A stretch of DNA of 35,883 nt from Alphaproteobacteria bacterium (GTDB lineage Bacteria > Pseudomonadota > Alphaproteobacteria > UBA6615), in contig JABJAG010000002.1 in the NCBI GenBank assembly GCA_018666195.1, positions 1-35,883 on the forward strand, given 5' to 3'. This document shows positions 1-7,829 of this stretch, piece by piece (within the stretch, counting starts at the first letter, position 1; each line of letters opens with the position of its first letter). The translations under genes and the position numbers were made by a program. Under the pieces are notes generated by a model. It saw only the letters and a list, made by a program, of their open reading frames with translations. It was not told the origin of the DNA and ran no database searches.

Positions 1-1
1 C

Positions 2-697
2 TATGTGGTTCCGGCCACGCCGGAGATCGAAGCTTCGTTCGAAGGCTCGGACGGCGTCCTGGCACAGGCCGCGCCAGGTACCATTGTCTATGACCTGACC
101 ACGTCCTTTCCCGAAGACACCAAACGCATCGCGGCCCGCGCCACCGAGGCCGGCATTCAATATCTTGATGCCGCTATGAGCGGCGGGGCGACAGGGGCGG
201 ATGCCGGAACTCTCACGCTGATGATCGGCGGGGACGAAGCGACCTTCGAAGCCTGCCGCTCAAAGCTCGAAGCGGTTGCAGACAATATGTATTTCCTCGG
301 CGCGGTCGGCGCCGGGCATGCCATGAAGCTGATCCACAACATGGTCACTCACTCCATCTTCCTGACCACCTGTGAAGCAGGCCGCATGGCCGAACGCGCG
401 GGACTGAAGCTTTCGGACATGATCGACGTCTTCAACACATCGAACGCCCGTTCCTATTCCAGTGTAGCCCGCTTCCCGCGCCATATTCTCTCGGAGACGT
501 GGGATGCTCGATCCAGGGTCTACAATCCGAACAAGGATCTGGGCATGGTCGTGCGTATGGCCGAAGGTATGGGCATGGACCCGCGCTATGCCAAAGAAAC
601 CAGCGCATTCCTCAACAAGGCGATCGACCGCGGCATGGCAGAGGATGACTACTCACTGCTCTACAAGGTCTTCGACGATATCCGCGAAGACGGCTAG
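2..697 (+). CDS. 3-hydroxyisobutyrate dehydrogenase-like NAD(P)-dependent beta-hydroxyacid dehydrogenase (5' truncated by window edge)
   Basis: The frame is open to the left window edge, so the N-terminal Rossmann glycine motif lies outside and the GTG at 5 is not a believable start. What remains is the end of the NAD-binding domain, then the substrate-binding stretch AAMSGGATGADAGTLTLMIGG-like (family form DAPVSGG), and the all-helical C-terminal domain with the catalytic lysine in GAGHAMKLIHN. The family oxidises 3-hydroxyisobutyrate, tartronate semialdehyde and similar beta-hydroxyacids with NAD(P)+ in the cytoplasm; the substrate here cannot be told from sequence. The gene converges on the catalase gene. 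It may belong to the same catabolic neighbourhood as the minus-strand cluster at 2376-7593, but this is inference from proximity. Family assignment is secure. Confidence 0.88.
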   Translation, partial: YVVPATPEIEASFEGSDGVLAQAAPGTIVYDLTTSFPEDTKRIAARATEAGIQYLDAAMSGGATGADAGTLTLMIGGDEATFEACRSKLEAVADNMYFLGAVGAGHAMKLIHNMVTHSIFLTTCEAGRMAERAGLKLSDMIDVFNTSNARSYSSVARFPRHILSETWDARSRVYNPNKDLGMVVRMAEGMGMDPRYAKETSAFLNKAIDRGMAEDDYSLLYKVFDDIREDG

Positions 698-722
698 GAC
701 ACGCCCCGCAGGGGACGTGTCC
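697..722. terminator. Hairpin between convergent dehydrogenase and catalase genes
   Basis: GGACACG-CCCC, loop GCA, GGGG-A-CGTGTCC forms a 7+4 bp stem with one bulged A in the 36-bp gap between two converging stops. No T run follows on either strand, so it is a terminator-like hairpin rather than a textbook intrinsic terminator. Confidence 0.5.
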
Positions 723-733
723 CGGAATCATCT

Positions 734-2194
734 TTAGTCGTCTTCAGGTATCGGCAGGCCCAGTTTCGCGGCAACACCAATGCCATAGGCAGGGTCTGCC
801 CGATAGAAGTGGACCAATTGGCGTTGCTTGATCTCGTCGGGTACACCCTCCATCGCTGCAGCGATGTTGTCGAACAGGCGTTCCTTGTGATCATCGTCAA
901 ACATCCGGAACAGGTTTCCGGGCTGGGTGTAGTCGTCATTGCCGTCACGGTGATTGAACCGATCCGCATCTCCTGAAATTCGGATCGGCGGCTCAGCAAA
1001 GGACGCGTCATCGCTCGGCCCGTCTACGGAGTTGGGCTCGTAATACGCATCCGGGTTTCCGGTGTCGTTCTGGAAGAACCGCATCGCACCATCCTTGTGA
1101 TAGTGGTGAACCGGGCATTTCGGAGCGTTCACTGGCAACGCCTCATAATGCGTTCCCAAACGATAACGATGTGCATCGGCATAGGAGAACAGCCGCGCCT
1201 GCAGCATTTTGTCCGGTGAAAAACCGATGCCAGGGACACTATTGGACGGGCTGAACGCTGCCTGCTCGATCTCGGCGAAGTAGTTGTCCGCATTGCGGTT
1301 CAACTCCATCTCGCCAACCTGGATCAAGGGATACTCGCCATGCGGCCAGACCTTGGTCAGATCGAACGGGTTGTAGGTCGTCGTGTCCGCATCGGCTTCC
1401 GGCATAATCTGGACATAGACCGTCCATTTCGGGAATTCACCGCGTTCGATACCCCCGAACAACTCCTCCTGATAGGTTTCACGCGACTCGCCGATCACTT
1501 CAGCAGCTTCGGCATTGGTAAAATGCTTGTGACCCTGCTGGGTCTTGAAATGGAACTTCACCCAGAACCGTTCGCCCTCCGCATTCCAGAAACTGTAGGT
1601 GTGAGAGCCATAGCCGTTCATGTTCATCGGGGCCACAGGAAGGCCGCGGTCCGACATCAGGATCGTCACCTGATGCAGGCTTTCAGGTGAGAGTGACCAG
1701 AAATCCCACATCGCCATCGGCGAGCGCATATTGGTTCGCGGATGGCGCTTCTGGGTGTGGATGAAGTCGGGGAATTTCAGCGGGTCGCGCACAAAGAAGA
1801 CCGGCGTGTTGTTGCCAACCAGATCCCAATTGCCTTCCTCGGTATAGAACTTCAATGCAAAACCGCGCACATCGCGCTCCGCATCGGCGGCACCCTGCTC
1901 CCCCGCCACGGTAGAAAAACGCGCCAGCATCGGCGTCTGCTTGCCAACTTCGCCAAAGATTTTGGCACGGGAATAACTGGCGATGTCGTGGGTGACGGTG
2001 AATGTGCCATGCGCTCCCCAGCCCTTGGCGTGCACCACACGTTCGGGAATACGCTCGCGATTCTGATGGGCAAGTTTCTCAATCAACTGCCAGTCCTGCA
2101 TCAGGACCGGGCCACGCTCACCGGCCGTCATGGAATTCTGATTGTCTGCAATCGGCGCACCTGCCGATGTGGTCATGGTCTTGCGGTCTGTCAC
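734..2194 (-). CDS. katA: Monofunctional haem catalase (KatA type)
   Basis: Haem catalase converting hydrogen peroxide to water and oxygen in the cytoplasm. The 486-residue length fits the small-subunit clade of monofunctional catalases. The distal histidine is in [12 protein letters not shown] (about residue 55), the distal asparagine in [13 protein letters not shown], and the haem-ligand tyrosine in [14 protein letters not shown] (about residue 338). I keep the GTG start because AAGGA sits 8 nt upstream; an internal ATG six codons later is the alternative. No signal peptide is seen. The gene stands alone, converging on the dehydrogenase gene, with its own promoter that contains a 17-bp palindrome (see regulatory entry), so peroxide- or iron/haem-responsive repression by a Fur-superfamily protein is likely. 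Confidence 0.95.
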   Translation of the reverse strand: MTDRKTMTTSAGAPIADNQNSMTAGERGPVLMQDWQLIEKLAHQNRERIPERVVHAKGWGAHGTFTVTHDIASYSRAKIFGEVGKQTPMLARFSTVAGEQGAADAERDVRGFALKFYTEEGNWDLVGNNTPVFFVRDPLKFPDFIHTQKRHPRTNMRSPMAMWDFWSLSPESLHQVTILMSDRGLPVAPMNMNGYGSHTYSFWNAEGERFWVKFHFKTQQGHKHFTNAEAAEVIGESRETYQEELFGGIERGEFPKWTVYVQIMPEADADTTTYNPFDLTKVWPHGEYPLIQVGEMELNRNADNYFAEIEQAAFSPSNSVPGIGFSPDKMLQARLFSYADAHRYRLGTHYEALPVNAPKCPVHHYHKDGAMRFFQNDTGNPDAYYEPNSVDGPSDDASFAEPPIRISGDADRFNHRDGNDDYTQPGNLFRMFDDDHKERLFDNIAAAMEGVPDEIKQRQLVHFYRADPAYGIGVAAKLGLPIPEDD

Positions 2195-2252
2195 AGCTCA
2201 TATCCTTGTTAGAATTTATCAACTTTATAACATGATGATGTATCTTTCTTTA

Positions 2253-2280
2253 AAATTAGAATAATTCTAATAAATGTCAA
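2253..2280 (-). promoter_or_regulatory. Catalase promoter with Irr/PerR-like palindromic operator
   Basis: Reading the minus strand, TTGACA (2280-2275, perfect -35) is followed after 16 nt by TAATTT (2258-2253, weak -10). Between and overlapping them lies the perfect 17-bp palindrome ATTAGAATAATTCTAAT (2255-2271). The core TTAGAA-N3-TTCTAA matches the iron control element recognised by Irr in alphaproteobacteria (TTTAGAA-N3-TTCTAAA), and also resembles the 7-1-7 PerR box. Placement over the spacer and -10 is a classical repressor position. Which regulator binds is inference. Confidence 0.7.
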
Positions 2281-2301
2281 GGGCACACCGACCCAACAGC
2301 T

Positions 2302-2315
2302 ATTCTCGCGAGAAT
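2302..2315. repeat. 14-bp perfect palindrome ATTCTCGCGAGAAT
   Basis: Perfect dyad without a loop in the gap between the catalase promoter and the 3' end of the TRAP-like gene. It could be an operator for the catalase promoter (22 bp upstream of its -35) or a chance palindrome; no T run supports a terminator. Confidence 0.35.
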
Positions 2316-2375
2316 GCCGCGGATGATTTCGTGGATCGCAGGTTATCTAAGGGGCCTGATTCCAGACCGAGGAGA

Positions 2376-3299
2376 TCAGCTTGTCGGCAGGTACTCGAAC
2401 AATTCGTCGCGGAACTGTCCGATCGTCTTTCCGACCAACGGCTGGACCGCAGCCACAAAGGCGGCGCGCTCGTCAGCTGAAAGTTCGATCAACTCATTGC
2501 GTGACGGGTCGAGCTTCGACATGAACTCAGCGTCCTCACCAGCCGCAAAACCGCGTTGAGCCGGTGTGGCAAGGGTGAGCGCATCCTGCACCGCGCTGCG
2601 CACATCGCCCGGCCAGGAATCCCAGGTCTCCTTATGAGCCAGCACAACACATGGCCCGAAGAAATGACCGCTCATGGTGATCCAGCGATGATGGGCATCG
2701 ATCCCGAAATTGAAGGTATTGGTCAGCGGGTTTTCCTGCGCATCGACGGTCCCATCAGCGCACGCAGCTGGCAGTTCAGCCACATCGAGCGGCACAGGCT
2801 CAAACCCCATGGCCGCAAAGCTTTCCTGCTGCAGGGCGCTGAACAGCGTGCGGATTTTCAAACCCTCACAATCTGCCGGCGTGCGGATCGGACGCACACC
2901 ATTGGAGAAATGCCGGAACCCGTTATCCCACCAGGCAACGATCCGGAAATCAGCAGCTTCAGCCATCTTGTCGATGATCAATTGCCCCAGTGGTCCATCG
3001 AGCATCGCATAGGCCTGTGCACGATCACGGATCAGGAAGGGCAGATCAAACAAGGCGATCTCGGGCACCTTGTCGGCCAGATAGCTCGACGAGAAATAGC
3101 AGAGCGTGGTTTCGCCGCTCGCCACCATCTTCAGCAGGTCCGCAGCTTTGCGGCCTTGCTCGGTCACATTGAGCACATGGTCAAAAGACACGCGTTCGCC
3201 CAGAGACCCGGTCAGGCTTTCTCCAAAGACCTGCACCGCGCGATTGTGAACCGAGCGCGGGCCCTGATAGCCGCTGAACTTGATATCGAACTCTGCCAT
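2376..3299 (-). CDS. TRAP-type (DctP family) solute-binding protein lacking a signal peptide
   Basis: DctP/TAXI-like solute-binding fold of 307 residues. Family marks are the conserved arginine in GLKIRT (about residue 150), which pairs with substrate carboxylates in TRAP proteins, and DAQENP (about 186-191), close to the usual DGQENP. TRAP binding proteins normally carry an N-terminal signal peptide and sit with DctQ and DctM membrane genes. Here the protein begins directly with the first beta strand (MAEFDIKFSGYQ), and the in-frame sequence upstream meets a stop after 12 polar codons, so no signal can be added by moving the start. No DctQ/DctM gene is in the window. It is the last gene of the minus-strand cluster, 11 nt after the AhpD-like gene. 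A cytosolic ligand-binding role, or export by another route, is possible. Confidence 0.82.
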   Translation of the reverse strand: MAEFDIKFSGYQGPRSVHNRAVQVFGESLTGSLGERVSFDHVLNVTEQGRKAADLLKMVASGETTLCYFSSSYLADKVPEIALFDLPFLIRDRAQAYAMLDGPLGQLIIDKMAEAADFRIVAWWDNGFRHFSNGVRPIRTPADCEGLKIRTLFSALQQESFAAMGFEPVPLDVAELPAACADGTVDAQENPLTNTFNFGIDAHHRWITMSGHFFGPCVVLAHKETWDSWPGDVRSAVQDALTLATPAQRGFAAGEDAEFMSKLDPSRNELIELSADERAAFVAAVQPLVGKTIGQFRDELFEYLPTS

Positions 3300-3310
3300 G
3301 TCCCTGAACC

Positions 3311-3976
3311 CTACTCTGCGGCTTTCGCCTGATAATCATCCATTGCGTCCTCGTCATTCCACCAGCACGAACGCATATAGGCGATGTAGTCTTCCGGATC
3401 GAGAACCGTCGATTTCTTGAACCGGTTCATATTGTCGGCGTCCTCAATATCCAACTCCATGGCGTCATTGAAGCGATTCCAGAAATTGAAGAAGCCTGAC
3501 ACCATGGTGATCTCGAGAACCTGAACCTCGCTGAAATGAGTCTTCAGTTCCGCCATCGCGGTCTTGTCACGGTGATAGTGCCGCTCGGTCAGACATTCGG
3601 CCCAGGCAATCGCGGCCTTGTCAGCTTCGCTGAACAGATCCGAGTTCTTGTAATCCCCTTCAAGGGCTTCGGTCTGTTCATCGGTCATGCCAAGAGCACG
3701 ACCAAGCGTCGTGTTGTGACCGATGCAATAGGCGCAGCCGTTCAGCATCGAGGTCTTCACGATCACGAGCATCTTGGTCCAGACATCGAGTTCACCAGTG
3801 ATTTCCTGTCGCAACGCAGCGATGAAAAAACCCATCAGCGGCTGCATCAGTTTTGGCGACGCCGCAGCCAGGCGGGTCGAGTTGGACACCCGCCCCAATA
3901 GCGCCGTGGATCCATCGAAGATGGCCTTCTGTTCCGGTGTGGCTTCCTCATCGGTGATCAGGGGAAGATTTGCCAT
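3311..3976 (-). CDS. Carboxymuconolactone decarboxylase / AhpD-like CxxC protein
   Basis: All-helical CMD/AhpD fold, 221 residues. The redox motif CAYCIGHN gives C81, C84 and H87, the arrangement of AhpD-type peroxidase-related proteins in which the CxxC pair reduces hydroperoxides or partner disulfides. SD AAGGAG overlaps the stop region of the preceding gene, so the two genes are probably translationally coupled, and the TRAP-like gene follows after 11 nt. Proteins of this type often accompany catabolic clusters without a proven reaction, so a decarboxylase, peroxidase or hydrolase-like role cannot be separated here. A paralogue with the same layout lies at 19670-20362, showing duplication or multiple acquisition of this family in the genome. 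Confidence 0.85.
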   Translation of the reverse strand: MANLPLITDEEATPEQKAIFDGSTALLGRVSNSTRLAAASPKLMQPLMGFFIAALRQEITGELDVWTKMLVIVKTSMLNGCAYCIGHNTTLGRALGMTDEQTEALEGDYKNSDLFSEADKAAIAWAECLTERHYHRDKTAMAELKTHFSEVQVLEITMVSGFFNFWNRFNDAMELDIEDADNMNRFKKSTVLDPEDYIAYMRSCWWNDEDAMDDYQAKAAE

Positions 3977-3988
3977 GATGTTGTCTCC

Positions 3989-4732
3989 TTATTTAATCGG
4001 CGGCCAGATACGCTCACCCACTGTCGGGGAACCCGGGGTGTGCTGGGTGTAACGCACGACCCGACCGGTCCATTCTTCTTCATCCAGTGCCAAAGCTTCA
4101 TGGGGCAGTTCAAAACTGTCCATGCGCGCCTGCAGGGATGTGAACTCGTACATGACGGAATACTTCGCCCAACCCGCGACGGACACCATCACACGCGCGG
4201 CGATGCAGCCCTTCATCTGAGCCATGTGCGGCAGGCGATATTGCGCGTACCACGCGCCCACATCGAACTCGTTTTCCAGATCGCCAATTCGGAAACTGCC
4301 CATCTGGATCGCCGGCCCCGGCGTCGTCCCGGCCGGACGTTCATGCATATCTGGCCCGTTAACACGGGCGAAGGTTGTGAAAATGCAGGGTCGGACGCCT
4401 TCGCGCAGATCAAGCATCTTGCGGGCTTCGCCGGTCAGCGCCGCCTGTTCGTCCATCACACTGGGGGCCAGCAGAGTCCAGGGCTCGGGCGCCCCCACAA
4501 GCATCAGGAACTGGGTTCCCGTGCCAAGGTCCTTGGTGTTCCGGGTTTCGGGAAAGACATCACGGACCTTCTGCATATCTGGCCCACCACCATCACTGCG
4601 ATAATGCGCGGCCCATGCAACGCCGGGTTTCGCTTGAATCGACGGCAGGTAGTCGCTGTGCAGCCAGTCGAGATATTCGTCGCGTCCGTCTTCGGGTAAG
4701 TCGTACCAAGTCGCCCAAATACCGTTGTCCAT
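3989..4732 (-). CDS. Dimeric alpha/beta-barrel (EthD-like) domain protein, probably two tandem domains
   Basis: 247-residue cytoplasmic protein without membrane segments. Two repeats of a beta-alpha-beta-beta-alpha-beta (ferredoxin-like) pattern can be seen: residues about 1-115, starting GIWATWYDLPEDG and containing YLDWLHSDYLPS, and about 120-235, containing YAQYRLPHMAQMKG. The W/Y...H...L patterns resemble EthD and antibiotic-monooxygenase-like dimeric alpha/beta barrels, which take part in degradation or isomerisation of small organics, sometimes as haem-independent oxygenases. I cannot name a reaction. SD GGGAGAG precedes the ATG. It lies between the first MBL-fold gene (91-nt gap, which might hold an internal promoter) and the AhpD-like gene (12-nt gap). 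Confidence 0.65.
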   Translation of the reverse strand: MDNGIWATWYDLPEDGRDEYLDWLHSDYLPSIQAKPGVAWAAHYRSDGGGPDMQKVRDVFPETRNTKDLGTGTQFLMLVGAPEPWTLLAPSVMDEQAALTGEARKMLDLREGVRPCIFTTFARVNGPDMHERPAGTTPGPAIQMGSFRIGDLENEFDVGAWYAQYRLPHMAQMKGCIAARVMVSVAGWAKYSVMYEFTSLQARMDSFELPHEALALDEEEWTGRVVRYTQHTPGSPTVGERIWPPIK

Positions 4733-4823
4733 GGCTCTCTCCCTTGTTTCTGTCCTACCGTAGCAAAAGAAAAGACCGCGACGCGCATCTATCCTCGCAC
4801 GGCAGAAAACCTCGACTGGTCCG

Positions 4824-5633
4824 CTAGTTCGTCTCCGGCCCGGAAATCCCCAGAGTCATCCCGGGGTCACCTTCTGCAATCAATCCGTCACGCACCTTGG
4901 GCATGGTCAGCGCGATATCGGTGATTGGCAGACCATGGGTTGGTGCGATGACGTCGACGCCGAGTTCCTTCATCAGCGCTTCGAGCTTATCGACATAGAT
5001 GTTCATATCGGTCGTCGTCGTCCAGAACAGGGCGCGTTCGGCAAACACCGCCAGCACATCCTTGAGATCAAGGGACGTCGCCTCTTCGGCAAGCAATCCG
5101 CAATGCCCATCAAAGTGATAATGGCTGTAGGCAAACCCATCGCCGGGAAAGAGACAATTTGTGCCTGTGTCGAACCCCCACAGGGTTGAGCGCAAGTCAC
5201 GGATCACGGGTTCGACAGCAACGAATGTGCGATCACCCAGGTTGATCTCATCACCGACCTCCATAGGAACCAGGCGATCGGCATGCTGGGGAAAGGCCAG
5301 GTGATAATCAGCAATATCACCATGCACAGTGATGTCGGGCCAGTTCTGGAAAACACGGCCCAGCCCCCCGGAATGCGGGGTTTCCTGATGGGTGATGAAA
5401 AGATACTTCAGTGGCGCGCGACCGCCATCCAGCAGCTCAATCATCTGGCGTTCAATTTCCGGGAAATCCTTCGGATGCCCGGTCTCGATCATCATGGAGG
5501 CGTCAGAACCGCACAGCAGGAACGCCGCATTGTAGGAATGATAAGGCCGACCCTCATATTCCTGTTCCAGACAGTCGCCCAACCAAAATACACCGGGCGC
5601 AATTTCTCGTGGCAGCGGGTTGGCGCGCGTCAT
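4824..5633 (-). CDS. Metallo-beta-lactamase-fold protein, flavodiiron ODP-like, with altered metal site
   Basis: The ORF track starts at 5741, but that extension overlaps the preceding gene. The ATG at 5633 (MTRANPLPRE) has AGGA about 9 nt upstream and follows the preceding stop by 10 nt, giving 269 residues. The fold is MBL. The core motif reads THQETPHSGG, closest to the HxExDH signature of the oxygen-binding diiron (ODP) domain of flavodiiron proteins but with the bridging-region Asp replaced by Pro. The later Asp (LFPGDGFAYS) and the last His (APTHGLP) are present; the usual middle His seems to be Arg. There is no flavodoxin domain. It may still bind metal with a changed set of ligands. 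It pairs with a more eroded paralogue directly upstream. Confidence 0.78.
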   Translation of the reverse strand: MTRANPLPREIAPGVFWLGDCLEQEYEGRPYHSYNAAFLLCGSDASMMIETGHPKDFPEIERQMIELLDGGRAPLKYLFITHQETPHSGGLGRVFQNWPDITVHGDIADYHLAFPQHADRLVPMEVGDEINLGDRTFVAVEPVIRDLRSTLWGFDTGTNCLFPGDGFAYSHYHFDGHCGLLAEEATSLDLKDVLAVFAERALFWTTTTDMNIYVDKLEALMKELGVDVIAPTHGLPITDIALTMPKVRDGLIAEGDPGMTLGISGPETN

Positions 5634-5643
5634 GGGCTTTGTC

Positions 5644-6525
5644 CTATCTCTCAAGTCCGCGCGGCACATAGGCCGGGGCGATCTTCGTGCGATCGAGCTG
5701 ATCGAGGACCTCATCAAGCACGGCGAACTGCTGATCGACATGCTGACGCCCGCTCAGGATGGTGCCGTAGCCCGGTGCGATGGTTTCGATATCGAATCGA
5801 TCATGGACTTCAGCGACTGCTTTTCGGATCGGGGACATATTCGCACCCTCAATCCACCAGTACCGCGTGTTCAACAGGAACGAACGCACAAACGGAAAGT
5901 CTGTAACGTCGTCCGTCTCGTTGTCCCCCAGCATCCAGGGGCCGTCCTCACGGTCACTCCAGAGATGGCTGAACATGTCGGAGGTAAACAGGGTTTTCGA
6001 AACCTCGTCATAAATCCACATCGTGTTGATCAGACGAATTGGTGCATTCATCACATCAACAGTTCGGTCCGGCCCGAGCGCCACGCGGGGGCCACCCTTG
6101 CCGCTGAGGCTGCCGATGACTGTGGTTTTGAGAACGGGATTGCGCTCCTCGCCGCGCAGGGTCTCGAACTCGATCCAGTCCTCGATCGCCGGCACGGGTG
6201 AAAAACATTCAACCACATTGAACCGCTTGGCGATCGCAACGGCATTGGTGACCGACATGAGCTCGTTAATCCGCAACGGCATCAGCGAAAGCGCGGTGGC
6301 TGGCGTGATCAAACGACCGAGCTGATCCAGAATATTCTGCTCGTGCACCGTATAGCCAGTGTCGAGAAGCAGGGCGCGGTCTCCCTCCTTCAGGAGATAG
6401 CAATTGGCCGCAGAAAAGCCCCGCGCGCTCTCGGGATAGGCGCTGATGCGGCCGTTCAGTTCGAACGTGTTCTGCAAGGCATAAACCCGGCCCGCATTCA
6501 GTTCCGCAGTGCCACTATAGCTCAC
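5644..6525 (-). CDS. Metallo-beta-lactamase-fold protein with largely lost metal ligands
   Basis: 293 residues, GTG start with AGGTGAG upstream, 9 nt after the Gfo/Idh/MocA stop. The overall MBL/ODP pattern (NCYLLKEGDRALLLDTGY, then LFTSDMFSHLW, then APGYGTILSG) aligns with its neighbour at 4824-5633. The HxHxDH/HxExDH segment is replaced by PLRINELMSVTN and the C-terminal ligand His by Tyr, so only the middle Asp is clearly kept. This suggests a non-catalytic or newly repurposed member, perhaps a partner subunit of the neighbouring MBL protein. The tight spacing of both genes supports a shared complex or pathway, which is inference. Confidence 0.72.
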   Translation of the reverse strand: MSYSGTAELNAGRVYALQNTFELNGRISAYPESARGFSAANCYLLKEGDRALLLDTGYTVHEQNILDQLGRLITPATALSLMPLRINELMSVTNAVAIAKRFNVVECFSPVPAIEDWIEFETLRGEERNPVLKTTVIGSLSGKGGPRVALGPDRTVDVMNAPIRLINTMWIYDEVSKTLFTSDMFSHLWSDREDGPWMLGDNETDDVTDFPFVRSFLLNTRYWWIEGANMSPIRKAVAEVHDRFDIETIAPGYGTILSGRQHVDQQFAVLDEVLDQLDRTKIAPAYVPRGLER

Positions 6526-6534
6526 CTATCTCAC

Positions 6535-7593
6535 CTATTCGGCGGCCAACGGTCCCGAAGTGTCATTGCGCGGCAGCATGACAGGTTCGCCCCGCTCTGC
6601 AGACAGATCGGCCGCAGAGTAGACATCCATCACTTCGCGCGCCTCCGACGGCTGGACCATCACCGGACGATCAAGCGCAATCGCCTCAATGAAATGATCG
6701 GTCTCGGCCTTCATCGGGCCCGCGAAGACATGATCAACGGGTTCACCGGGCATCGTCGACATCGGATACTGAATGCCGTCCTTGACGGTGTTAATCTGAA
6801 CTTCTTTATGTGTGTCATCAATGGTCAGCGCACCATCGGTGCCAACAATCTCGATCCAACACTGAGAGTAGTTCTTGTAACCCAGCGGCAGGATCCAGCC
6901 CGCGCCAACAGTAATGGTCGTGCCATCATCCATGGTCACCATGATCCACTGATGATCAGGCGTATCGCTGTTCTTCATGTACAGCTTGCCGGATTGCTGA
7001 GAATACACCCGAACAGGTTTGCGCGGGCGCAAGCACCAGAGCAGAAAATCAAGATCATGGGTGGCTTCCATCGCCGCCGGGGACATCTTCGTACGTCCCG
7101 TGATTTTGTCGCCAAGCTCACGCGTGACGTTACGGCTGACCAGGCAAGTCACGGGCTCACCAATGGAGCCGTCCTTCAGGGCCTTGTGCACGAATGCGAA
7201 TTTGGGTTTGAAGCGCTGGGAATATCCGACCGTGAATTTGAGGCCCTTCTTCTCGGCAAGGGTAATGATTTCGTCGGCCTCTTCCATGGTCGAGGAGATC
7301 GGCTTCTCTACAAACACATGCTTCCCGGCTTCGAGAGAATGCTTGATCATCGGATAGTGGGTTGATTCCGGGGTTGCCGAAATGAAGATCGCGTCAATGT
7401 CATCATTGGCGAGCATCTGATGGTAATCATCCGTCGTGGAGGTCGGATTGGTCTCCCCCTTCACAACGGCAAGGCGTTCGGCATCGATCTCAGCCAGGTG
7501 GAGCTCATTGACCAGCGGATGAATCGCACAGGCATTTGCACGGATACCGCCGCACCAGCCCGGCCCAATAACGCCAACATTGATCTGCTTCAT
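6535..7593 (-). CDS. Gfo/Idh/MocA family NAD(P)-dependent oxidoreductase
   Basis: 352 residues. Rossmann motif GVIGPGWCGG at residues 7-16, the family mark EKP at 96-98 (FVEKPIS), and the catalytic-domain stretch ATHDLDFLLW. Family members oxidise or reduce sugars, inositols, sugar acids or related hydroxyl compounds with NAD(P). Substrate cannot be assigned. It is the first gene of the minus-strand cluster, with SD GGGGAA before the ATG. A 17-bp palindrome lies about 70 bp upstream, between it and the divergent AEC permease gene, suggesting that both are controlled by one regulator which is not encoded in the window. Confidence 0.9.
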   Translation of the reverse strand: MKQINVGVIGPGWCGGIRANACAIHPLVNELHLAEIDAERLAVVKGETNPTSTTDDYHQMLANDDIDAIFISATPESTHYPMIKHSLEAGKHVFVEKPISSTMEEADEIITLAEKKGLKFTVGYSQRFKPKFAFVHKALKDGSIGEPVTCLVSRNVTRELGDKITGRTKMSPAAMEATHDLDFLLWCLRPRKPVRVYSQQSGKLYMKNSDTPDHQWIMVTMDDGTTITVGAGWILPLGYKNYSQCWIEIVGTDGALTIDDTHKEVQINTVKDGIQYPMSTMPGEPVDHVFAGPMKAETDHFIEAIALDRPVMVQPSEAREVMDVYSAADLSAERGEPVMLPRNDTSGPLAAE

Positions 7594-7663
7594 ACTCGTT
7601 CCCCAGTTCTTTCGTCAGTTCACCGCTGCGGGCGCCTGATTCTTCGTTGCTCACAATCGGTCT

Positions 7664-7680
7664 TATACAAGACTTGTATA
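7664..7680. promoter_or_regulatory. 17-bp perfect palindrome, candidate operator for divergent genes
   Basis: TATACAAG-A-CTTGTATA is an exact dyad (8-1-8) in the 236-bp gap between the Gfo/Idh/MocA gene and the AEC permease gene. ACAAG/CTTGT arms with AT-rich flanks are reminiscent of FCD-type GntR operators, but the arms here face the other way from the common TTGTATACAA core, so the regulator family is uncertain. Confidence 0.55.
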
Positions 7681-7829
7681 GCCGAGTCATCCATCATCGG
7701 ACGCGCTTAATAGCAGGCATATTAGCGCGCACCTGACCCCGCTGTCGCCCCCATGACGCACGCGACAGACCGGAAAGCGCGTGCTAAGTCCGCTCACGTC
7801 AGCTGCGCACCCCTCATCGGAAACAGTCC

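Noticed and set aside
2208-2223. Second Irr-like half site (TTAGAA followed by TTTATCAA) near the catalase start
   Set aside because: Only one half matches; the outer GTT/AAC symmetry is weak.
2556-3332. 258-aa plus-strand ORF opposite the TRAP-like gene
   Set aside because: Shadow of the DctP-family protein on the minus strand.
5283-6201. Overlapping plus-strand ORFs opposite the MBL genes
   Set aside because: Both MBL-fold genes on the minus strand explain the region; no motif in these frames.
6343-7365. 340-aa plus-strand ORF opposite the Gfo/Idh/MocA gene
   Set aside because: The minus strand carries clear family motifs; this frame is Arg/His-rich shadow sequence.
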